Shown here in pieces: positions 8,696 through 14,647 of a stretch of DNA of 64,000 nucleotides. Below the pieces are notes generated by a model that saw only the letters and a list, made by a program, of their open reading frames with translations, made no database searches and was not told where the DNA came from. The stretch spans positions 2,612,001-2,676,000 of the forward strand of contig NZ_CP021648.1 of NCBI RefSeq assembly GCF_002176815.1. Direction: 5' to 3'. Positions within the stretch are counted from its first letter, which is position 1, and the number at the start of each line of letters is the position of its first letter. Source of the stretch: Acidovorax sp. T1. Its GTDB lineage: Bacteria; Pseudomonadota; Gammaproteobacteria; Burkholderiales; Burkholderiaceae_C. The position numbers were made by a program, and so were the translations under genes.

Positions 8696-9916
8696 ATGAA
8701 GAAGACACTTGTGGCTTCGGCCATGGCAGTTGCGTTCGGTATCAGCGGCGTGGCATTTGCCAGTAGCACGGACCAAACCACAACCCAGGCAACCGAAGAG
8801 GGGAGCAACACCAACAACGTCACCAGCGCCAGCACCAGCACAGACAACAACAGCGTCACCAAGACGAACAACAGTGTGCGCAATTACACAAAGAACGACA
8901 ACGACACGATCAGCAAAACCAGCAACGCCAACAAGACCGACAACAGCGTCAACAAGGACTCTGGTGATGCCACCGCCAGCGGAGCACGCTCGGCTGCGGT
9001 GAGCAACGGCTCCTCGGGCACGTTCACCAATGCGTTCAATGTGTCTAAAGCCACCGCCACGAGCAACCTGAACGGCATGGTCACGGGCAACAAGGTGCGC
9101 GACATTGGCAACAACGCCTCCAACTATGGCAATGCCAATGGTGGCAAGGCCTATGGCGCCGACGGCGGCAACGGCTATGGCGGCGATGCCAAGGGTGTGG
9201 GTTTTGGTGGCTCGGGCGGCAAAGGCGACGGCGGCAAGGGCGGCCTGGGTGGCTCCGCATCCAATGGCAATGTCCGCAACGGCGACGCCGTCAACGGCAA
9301 TGCCACTGCCGGCAACGGCGGCAAGGGCTATGGCGGTAGCGCCAGTGGCGGCGACCAAAGCAGCACTGCCTCTGCCTATGGCAAGGGTAGTGGCGATGGC
9401 GGCGGCAGTGGCTCGGCCAACGGCGGCAACAACGACCAAGGCCTGGGCAGCGGCGGCAACGGTGGCAATACCGGTGCCGGTGGCGCCTCTGCTGCCAGCG
9501 GCTCAGGCGGCACCGCCACCAGTAACGCCGGCGGCGGCACCCGCACTGCAGGCGCGGGCACCGGCGGCGCCGGCGGCGCCAGCACCAATGGCAGCGCCAC
9601 CAACGGCAGTGCCTCCAACGGTTCCAACACCGCTGGCAATGGCGGCGCTGGCGGCAATGGCACCGGTGGCAACGGTGGCAACGGTGACGGTGGTGTGAAC
9701 ACTGCGGGCGCAGGCACGGGCGGCGCAGGCCAAGGCGGCACCAGCGGCGCGGGCGGAATGAACTCCGTGAGCGCCGGCACCTTCAACATGTCCAACACCA
9801 TGACCAGCGTCGGTCAGTCGGCTGCGGGCATCATGGTCGCCAGCCAGAACAGCGGCATCGCCTCGCTGGTCCAGCAAAGCGTGAACGTGCAGGCCAATCT
9901 GGCTGTTGGCAAGTAA
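8696..9916 (+). CDS. secreted Gly/Asn-rich repetitive protein 1 (putative amyloid or matrix subunit)
   Basis: The 406-residue precursor has a clear Sec signal peptide (cleavage after AFA, about residue 22). A Ser/Thr/Asn-rich segment follows to about 110, then a conserved stretch of about 50 residues, then some 220 residues of GGx-type repeats (GGNGG, GGAGG, NGTGG), and a non-repetitive C terminus with QNSGIASLVQQSVNVQANL. It has no cysteines in the repeat part. Such low-complexity Gly/Asn sequence suits a fibre or matrix protein. AGGAGG lies 6 bases before the ATG at 8696; the frame is open further upstream but the signal peptide fixes this start. A paralogue lies at 11951. Function is inferred from context. 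Confidence 0.82.
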   Translation: MKKTLVASAMAVAFGISGVAFASSTDQTTTQATEEGSNTNNVTSASTSTDNNSVTKTNNSVRNYTKNDNDTISKTSNANKTDNSVNKDSGDATASGARSAAVSNGSSGTFTNAFNVSKATATSNLNGMVTGNKVRDIGNNASNYGNANGGKAYGADGGNGYGGDAKGVGFGGSGGKGDGGKGGLGGSASNGNVRNGDAVNGNATAGNGGKGYGGSASGGDQSSTASAYGKGSGDGGGSGSANGGNNDQGLGSGGNGGNTGAGGASAASGSGGTATSNAGGGTRTAGAGTGGAGGASTNGSATNGSASNGSNTAGNGGAGGNGTGGNGGNGDGGVNTAGAGTGGAGQGGTSGAGGMNSVSAGTFNMSNTMTSVGQSAAGIMVASQNSGIASLVQQSVNVQANLAVGK

Positions 9917-9930
9917 GCACAGCCCAAGAC

Positions 9931-9968
9931 CCGCGCAGCGCGTGCCTCTTCCACACACGGCTGCGCGG
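9931..9968 (+). terminator. conserved 3' hairpin after Gly-rich gene 1 (attenuator-like)
   Basis: CCGCGCAGC and GCTGCGCGG form a perfect 9-bp stem with a 20-base loop, 14 bases after the stop codon. No T-tract follows. An almost identical hairpin follows the paralogous gene at 13268. Inside an operon such a stem could stabilise the upstream message or lower read-through into the minor genes. Confidence 0.55.
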
Positions 9969-10006
9969 TGCCCTTTGCCATCCACCTTGCTCATAGAGGG
10001 CTTCCC

Positions 10007-10399
10007 ATGACCTCGACCCGCTCCCTTCATGCAGTTTTGGGCCTGTTCACAGCGTCCCTCATGACAGCGCATGCCGCCGCACAAGTGTCCGAAGTACCAA
10101 TGGCGAGGAACAGCGCACGCACACCCGACTCCATCGCACCCGCACCGTCCGCCTTTGTGGCCACGGCCGTGGACTCCACCACCCTGGACACCTACCGTGG
10201 CGGCAGCACCCAGGTGCGCAACGACATGACACTGACCGGCACCACCGCCGACAACACGGCCCAGCATGTCAACACCGGTAACAACGCCATCAGCGCGGGC
10301 GCTTTCGCCAACATGAACGGCATGCCCGTCGTGATTCAAAACTCGGGCGCGAACGTGCTGATCCAGAACGCCGTCATCGTGCATGTGCAGATGAACTGA
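10007..10399 (+). CDS. small secreted protein with LDxxRGG double-glycine motif (minor subunit 1)
   Basis: The 130-residue precursor has a Sec signal peptide (cleavage near residues 22-25). At residues 60-66 it carries LDTYRGG, shared in kind with LDSLRGG in the protein at 11097 and resembling the double-glycine site cut by C39 peptidases. Its C terminus (QNSGANVLIQNAVIVHVQM) matches the C termini of the two Gly-rich proteins, so it looks like a short relative without the Gly-rich region. It precedes the C39 peptidase gene by 14 bases. The ATG at 10007 places the signal peptide correctly. No known family was recognised. Confidence 0.75.
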   Translation: MTSTRSLHAVLGLFTASLMTAHAAAQVSEVPMARNSARTPDSIAPAPSAFVATAVDSTTLDTYRGGSTQVRNDMTLTGTTADNTAQHVNTGNNAISAGAFANMNGMPVVIQNSGANVLIQNAVIVHVQMN

Positions 10400-10413
10400 C
10401 CTGGGTGGCCACC

Positions 10414-11097
10414 ATGCAACTGCCCCTGCTTTCGATCGCGCTGCTGCTTGGCGCGGCCACTGCGGCATCCGCGCAGTCGGCCTATTTCCCCTCCACGGGT
10501 GCCGGCGACGTGACCCTGCCCGTGACCAGCATCAAGCAGGCGCGCCTGGCTGGCACGTTGCTACAGAAGTTCGATTTCAGCTGCGGCTCGGCGGCCATCG
10601 CCACGCTGCTGACCCACCACTACGGCACACCGATCGACGAACAGACGGTGTTCACCCAGATGTACGCCCATGGCGACCAGGCCAAGATCCAGCGCGAAGG
10701 CTTTTCCTTGCTCGACATGAAGCGCTTTCTGGCCAGTCTCGGCTTCGAAGCCGACGGGTTCCAGCAGCCCATCGACAAGCTGCTGGAGGCACGCATTCCC
10801 GCCATCGTGCTGGTCAACGAAAACGGCTACCAGCATTTCGTCGTGGTCAAGGGCCTGCAAGGCGACCGCGTGCTGGTGGGCGATCCAGCGCAGGGCACAC
10901 GCGCGCTCTCGCGCGAGGATTTCGAATCCCTGTGGCAAAGCAAACTGCTGTTTGTCATCCACAACCGGATGGATTCCGCACGCTTTAACCTTGCCACCGA
11001 CTGGCGCGTGGCACCGCGCGCGCCCATTGACGGCGACGTGGCGCGGGCCGGCTTTAATGGCTTTGCCCTGCAAAAGCAGGGGCCAGGAGACTTCTGA
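10414..11097 (+). CDS. periplasmic C39-family cysteine peptidase (FapD-like)
   Basis: The 227-residue protein has a Sec signal peptide (1-20) and a single C39 domain with no ABC transporter parts. The catalytic residues are visible: C57 in DFSCGSAA, with the oxyanion Gln Q51 six residues before it, H141 in YQHFVVVKG, and D157 in VGDPAQG. C39 peptidases cut after Gly-Gly, and the two flanking genes encode secreted proteins with an LDxxRGG motif, so these are the likely substrates. FapD of Pseudomonas amyloid loci has the same stand-alone architecture. The stop overlaps the next start by one base (TGATG), so the two are translationally coupled. Confidence 0.85.
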   Translation: MQLPLLSIALLLGAATAASAQSAYFPSTGAGDVTLPVTSIKQARLAGTLLQKFDFSCGSAAIATLLTHHYGTPIDEQTVFTQMYAHGDQAKIQREGFSLLDMKRFLASLGFEADGFQQPIDKLLEARIPAIVLVNENGYQHFVVVKGLQGDRVLVGDPAQGTRALSREDFESLWQSKLLFVIHNRMDSARFNLATDWRVAPRAPIDGDVARAGFNGFALQKQGPGDF

Positions 11098-11675
11098 TGC
11101 CTAACCTGCATCTCCGTGTGAAAACGGCCTCAGCCACCATGCGGGCAATTGCGCAACTGAGCCTGCTGGGAACGCTTACGGTCAGTGCCCATGCAGCCCC
11201 CCCGGCACAAGACAAGTTCTGGATGGCCGTGGGCGACCAGACGCTGGACTCACTGCGTGGCGGCTTCAACATGGGCCATGGGCTAATGGTGTCGTTCGGC
11301 ATCTCCCGAGCGGTATACATCAACGGTGCCCTGATCACAGAAACCACGCTCAACGTCGGCCGAATGGCAGACCTCACGCCAGCGCAGGCGACCCAGCTAG
11401 GCCAGAAGCTGACGTCCCTCAGCCTGGTGCAAAACGGACCGGACAACACCTTTGCGTCCGGCCCCTCGACAACCACCACCGGTGCCAAGGGCCCCACGGT
11501 TACCACCATCGCTGGCAGCACCGCAGGCACGCTGATACAGAACTCCCTGAACAACCAGCAGATCCGCTACCAGACCATCATCAACACCAGCAGCAACGGG
11601 CTGGGCATGGTGCGGGCCATGAACCTGAACAGCACGCTGACCGAGGCAATCCAACAAAACATTGGTCAGCGTTGA
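11097..11675 (+). CDS. small secreted protein with LDxxRGG double-glycine motif (minor subunit 2)
   Basis: The 192-residue precursor has a signal peptide ending near residue 33 (SAHA/A). LDSLRGG lies at residues 50-56, preceded by WMAVGDQT, which parallels FVATAVDSTT in the protein at 10007. The rest is a Ser/Thr/Asn-rich stretch with LIQNSLNNQQI near the C terminus, weakly like the C-terminal motif of the other secreted proteins here. It overlaps the C39 gene by one base. A role as a minor fibre component or nucleator is inference from position; no known family was recognised. Confidence 0.72.
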   Translation: MPNLHLRVKTASATMRAIAQLSLLGTLTVSAHAAPPAQDKFWMAVGDQTLDSLRGGFNMGHGLMVSFGISRAVYINGALITETTLNVGRMADLTPAQATQLGQKLTSLSLVQNGPDNTFASGPSTTTTGAKGPTVTTIAGSTAGTLIQNSLNNQQIRYQTIINTSSNGLGMVRAMNLNSTLTEAIQQNIGQR

Positions 11676-11721
11676 CCATGAATATCAACGCAATCAAGCT
11701 GAACCGATGGATGGAAAAGCG

Positions 11722-11746
11722 CATACAGCTATATTTTCAATAGCAC
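11722..11746 (+). repeat. partial copy of the dispersed intergenic repeat
   Basis: Only the GCTAT...ATAGC hairpin half of the dispersed repeat (AGCTATATTTTCAATAGC) is present, in the gap between minor subunit 2 and the second -24/-12 promoter. Confidence 0.5.
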
Positions 11747-11867
11747 CATGTACGTCTCATCACCAGCCTCTCAATCCACCGTTTCACGTTGGCCATGTCT
11801 CTCCGGCTCCCTTGAATCGCGCCGTCCCTTGCAAGGACCGCCCCGCTGCAATCGGCACTCATGTGAC

Positions 11868-11883
11868 AGGCACTGAAGTTGCT
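11868..11883 (+). promoter_or_regulatory. sigma-54 (-24/-12) promoter of Gly-rich gene 2
   Basis: AGGCACTGAAGTTGCT keeps the GG and GC dinucleotides at the spacing required for sigma-54. The surrounding sequence from CATGTGAC at 11861 to the AGGAGG site at 11941 is largely the same as upstream of Gly-rich gene 1. The predicted start is near 11894. Confidence 0.72.
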
Positions 11884-11950
11884 GAAAGCCCCTGAATTGC
11901 GTCCGCGCAACTCAATCCTTGACCTTGTTTCTATCCACTCAGGAGGCGTT

Positions 11951-13240
11951 ATGAAGAAGACACTTGTGGCTTCGGCCATGGCAGTTGCATTTGGCATCAG
12001 TGGCGTGGCTTTTGCCAGCTCCACGAACCAGACCACCGACCAGACCACCGTAACTGGGGACAACAGCAACACCAGCGAAAGCACCAGCATCAGCAATGAC
12101 AACAACAGTCGCGCCTACACCGACAACAGCTCCAAAACCAGCACGCGAAACAGCAACGACAACATTGCCATCACGCGTAACACAGACCGCACTGACAACA
12201 GCGTCAACAAGCGCTCGGGCGCTGCCACAGCCGAAGGTGCCCGTTCTGCGGTGATGAGCAATGGCTCCACAGGCAGCTTCACCGACGCGTTCAACATGTC
12301 CAAAGCCACCGCCATCAGCAGCCTCAGTGGCGTGGTCACGGGCAACAGGGTGCATAACATTGGCAACACCGCCTACAACAACGGCAATGCCAACGGCGGC
12401 AAGGCCTATGGCGCCGACGGTGGCAAGGGCTCGGGCGGCGATGCCAAGGGTGTGGGCCGTGGCGGATCCGGCGGCGAAGGCGACGGCGGCAAGGGGGGAT
12501 CAGGTGGCTACGCTTCCAATGGCAAGGTCAGCAACGGCGATGCCCGCAATGGCGACTCCAACGCCGGCGACGGTGGCAAGGGTTACGGCGGACGCGCCAG
12601 TGGCGGCGACAGCAGCGGCCCTGCTTATGCTAGTGGCAAAGGCTATGGCAATGGCGGCGGCAGCGGCTCGGCCAACGGCGGAAACAACCAAGGCCTGCCT
12701 ACTGATGGCGAAACCCCTGCCATCGCCGCGAGTGCCGTGGGCGGCTCAGGCGGAAACGGAGGAACCACCGGCAATGGCGGCGCCTCCAACAGCACCGGCA
12801 ACGGTGGCACTGCCTCCAGTAATGCTGGCGCCAGCAACCGCACGGCAGGTGCGGGCACCGGTGGCGCTGGCGGCACAAGCACCAATGGCAGCGCCACCAA
12901 CGGCGACGCCACCAACGGCTCCAACACCGCTGGCAATGGTGGCGCTGGCGGCAATGGCACCGGCGGCAACGGTGGCGCCGGCAACGGAGGTGTCAACACC
13001 GCAGGTGCAGGCACGGGCGGCGCCGGCCAGGGCGGCATAGGCGGCGCGGGCGGAACCAACACCGTGAGCGCTGGCACGTTCAACATGTCCAACACCATGA
13101 CCAGCGTCGGTCAGTCGGCTGCGGGCATCATGGTCGCCAGCCAGAACAGCGGCATTGCTTCGCTGGTGCAGCAAAGCGTAAACGTGCAGGCCAACCTGGC
13201 TGTGGGTGCAAGCACCTCCACCGCAGCCACGGCCCGGTAA
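11951..13240 (+). CDS. secreted Gly/Asn-rich repetitive protein 2 (paralogue of protein 1)
   Basis: The 429-residue precursor has the same signal peptide as the protein at 8696 (residues 1-22 identical), a Ser/Thr/Asn-rich segment, a conserved stretch around NSVNKRSGAATAEGARSAV, a longer GGx repeat region, and the C-terminal block ending QNSGIASLVQQSVNVQANL plus a short Ser/Thr/Ala tail. The repeat region carries an insertion of about 15 residues (LPTDGETPAIAASAV) absent from protein 1. AGGAGG lies 4 bases before the ATG. It has its own sigma-54 promoter and 3' hairpin, so the whole unit is duplicated. It probably forms fibre or matrix together with its paralogue. Confidence 0.82.
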   Translation: MKKTLVASAMAVAFGISGVAFASSTNQTTDQTTVTGDNSNTSESTSISNDNNSRAYTDNSSKTSTRNSNDNIAITRNTDRTDNSVNKRSGAATAEGARSAVMSNGSTGSFTDAFNMSKATAISSLSGVVTGNRVHNIGNTAYNNGNANGGKAYGADGGKGSGGDAKGVGRGGSGGEGDGGKGGSGGYASNGKVSNGDARNGDSNAGDGGKGYGGRASGGDSSGPAYASGKGYGNGGGSGSANGGNNQGLPTDGETPAIAASAVGGSGGNGGTTGNGGASNSTGNGGTASSNAGASNRTAGAGTGGAGGTSTNGSATNGDATNGSNTAGNGGAGGNGTGGNGGAGNGGVNTAGAGTGGAGQGGIGGAGGTNTVSAGTFNMSNTMTSVGQSAAGIMVASQNSGIASLVQQSVNVQANLAVGASTSTAATAR

Positions 13241-13267
13241 AGGAGTCAAGGGAAACGCGACCTGCGA

Positions 13268-13304
13268 CCGCGCAGCGCGCCCGTGTCCACGCACGGCTGC
13301 GCGG
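13268..13304 (+). terminator. conserved 3' hairpin after Gly-rich gene 2
   Basis: CCGCGCAGC and GCTGCGCGG again form a 9-bp stem, 27 bases after the stop codon, with a 19-base loop. It is the counterpart of the hairpin at 9931 and marks the 3' limit of the duplicated unit. Confidence 0.55.
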
Positions 13305-13644
13305 TACCTGTTGCCCCTACCCTTGTTCGAAGATAGTTTCACGCCCCTGATGGCATGGGCACGGGTAAATATGCGAAATAGGCATCGCTGATCCATCTCC
13401 AACCGCTCGGACTGTCGAAGCCGTGGCGTGCGGGAGGCTTTCGACAGGCTCATGCGAAACAGGTTGAGGGTCGCGTGTTTAGGAGCGGCCCTTCGACGGA
13501 CTCGGGGCGAGCGGGGATGGAGAGCAGCGAACATGGCGGAAGGCAGCGCTGCGTCCAGGGATGGCATGCAAGGCCTGGTGTGGGTCCTCCCACGCACAGC
13601 CGCAGAACCGGCCTCAGACCTTCCGGATCAGGCAGCGCCGGGGC
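13305..13644. other. non-coding gap between the Fap-like locus and the hydrolase gene
   Basis: No credible gene is seen. The stretch holds short repeats of the form CTGTCGAAGCC...GGCTTTCGACAG (13409-13449) and CCCTTCGACGG (13490-13500), typical of extragenic repeats in this group. Confidence 0.5.
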
Positions 13645-14508
13645 TCAAACGCCTGCCAGAAAGCCATCCACCAGCGCATAGTGCTCGGGCACATTGAGCG
13701 CAGGCGCATGGCCGCACTCCGGCACCTCGATGACCTGCGCCAGGCCGCGCGCGCCAGGGCCGCGGGTGAGCATTTCGGCGGTGGTTTCGGGCAACACCAG
13801 ATCGGAATGCGCACCACGCAGGCACAGCACCGGAATATCGAGTGCGTCGTAGTGGTCCCAGATCAGGTAGTCGTTGGCATGGTGCGTGAACTGCTGCACC
13901 ATGGCCGGGTCGTAATGCGGCGTCACGCGGCCATCGGGCTGGCGACGGGTGGAGGTTTCGGTGAGGTGGCGCCACTGGGCATCGCTGAGCCAGCCATAGT
14001 GCTGGTACACCTGCCGAAAAAATGCTTCCAGCTCTGTCACCGTGTCAAACGCGGGCGGTTGGCCAGCGTAGGCCTTGATGCGCTCCAGCGCCGCATCGGC
14101 CAGGCGCGGTGCGCTGTCGTTGAGCAGCAGGCTGGTGATGCGGCCCTTGAGTCGCGGCTCGAACAGGCCCGAAGCGCACACGGTGCCAATCGCACCCCCC
14201 ATGGACGTGCCGATCCAGTGCGCCTTGGCAATGCCCAGCTGGTCGAACAGATCCGCTGCGATGCGTGCATAGAACGACAGGCGGTATTCGTCCTGCGGCG
14301 CGTGCGCCCACTGGCTCAAGCCTCGGCCGATGGTGTCGGGGCAGATCACGCGGTAGCGCGGTGCCAGGTGCCGCGCCAGCTCGTCCATGTCACGCCCGGT
14401 CCGCGCCAGGCCATGCCACGCAATCACCACGGGCGCCTCGGGTGCACCCCATTCGGTGGCATGGATCTCGTAATCAGCACAACGGATGTAAAGCGAAGAC
14501 GGCAGCAT
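13645..14508 (-). CDS. alpha/beta-fold hydrolase
   Basis: The 287-residue cytoplasmic protein has the alpha/beta-hydrolase pattern: HGLARTGRD forming the oxyanion-hole loop near 33-41, the nucleophile elbow GTSMGG near 105, an acidic residue after a long lid region (RGAHSDLV), and the catalytic His in PECGHAPAL near the C terminus. The substrate is not evident. It is transcribed in the same direction as, and downstream of, the 3-hydroxybutyrate oligomer hydrolase, but a long inverted repeat lies between them, so cotranscription is doubtful. The ATG at 14508 was chosen over a TTG at 14517. Confidence 0.85.
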   Translation of the reverse strand: MLPSSLYIRCADYEIHATEWGAPEAPVVIAWHGLARTGRDMDELARHLAPRYRVICPDTIGRGLSQWAHAPQDEYRLSFYARIAADLFDQLGIAKAHWIGTSMGGAIGTVCASGLFEPRLKGRITSLLLNDSAPRLADAALERIKAYAGQPPAFDTVTELEAFFRQVYQHYGWLSDAQWRHLTETSTRRQPDGRVTPHYDPAMVQQFTHHANDYLIWDHYDALDIPVLCLRGAHSDLVLPETTAEMLTRGPGARGLAQVIEVPECGHAPALNVPEHYALVDGFLAGV

Positions 14509-14518
14509 GGTGATCAAG

Positions 14519-14549
14519 GCGGGCGTGGATGAAAGACTCTCAGCCTCTC
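14519..14549 (+). repeat. 31-bp dispersed repeat, copy A
   Basis: The sequence reappears in the opposite orientation at 59173-59203 with one mismatch in 31 bases. Both copies sit next to larger hairpin-forming sequences in intergenic gaps. Confidence 0.7.
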
Positions 14550-14550
14550 G

Positions 14551-14635
14551 GCCTAGAAACAGCAGTTGGATGCGCCTGCCGGTGCCGTGTGCGGCTTTGC
14601 CAAGAATGCAAAGCGGTCAACTGCCGTTTCTAGGC
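14551..14635. terminator. long inverted repeat with nested hairpin (terminator-like)
   Basis: GCCTAGAAACAGCAGTTG (14551-14568) and CAACTGCCGTTTCTAGGC (14618-14635) are 18-base arms with one mismatch. Inside, GCTTTGC and GCAAAGC (14594-14614) form a second perfect 7-bp stem. It lies 12 bases beyond the stop codon of the 3-hydroxybutyrate oligomer hydrolase and may end that transcript. The outer arm also has the look of a family of extragenic repeats. Confidence 0.55.
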
Positions 14636-14647
14636 TCAGTAGTGCAC

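Noticed and set aside
8372..9801. Long hydrophobic Ala/Val-rich frames on the minus strand opposite Gly-rich gene 1
   Set aside because: They are the complement of Gly/Asn-rich codons and carry no start signals; the plus frame has AGGAGG, a signal peptide and a sigma-54 promoter.
10414..11097. Bacteriocin exporter (C39 domain of an ABC transporter)
   Set aside because: The protein is only 227 residues with a signal peptide; there is no transmembrane or ATPase part, and no ABC exporter gene adjoins it.
8696..13240. PE-PGRS-like mycobacterial proteins
   Set aside because: The GGxGGx stretches look alike, but there is no PE domain, and the Sec signal peptide and gene context are proteobacterial.
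13305..13644. Small gene between the Fap-like locus and the hydrolase
   Set aside because: Short frames exist but have no ribosome-binding site or recognisable protein features, and the DNA holds extragenic repeats.
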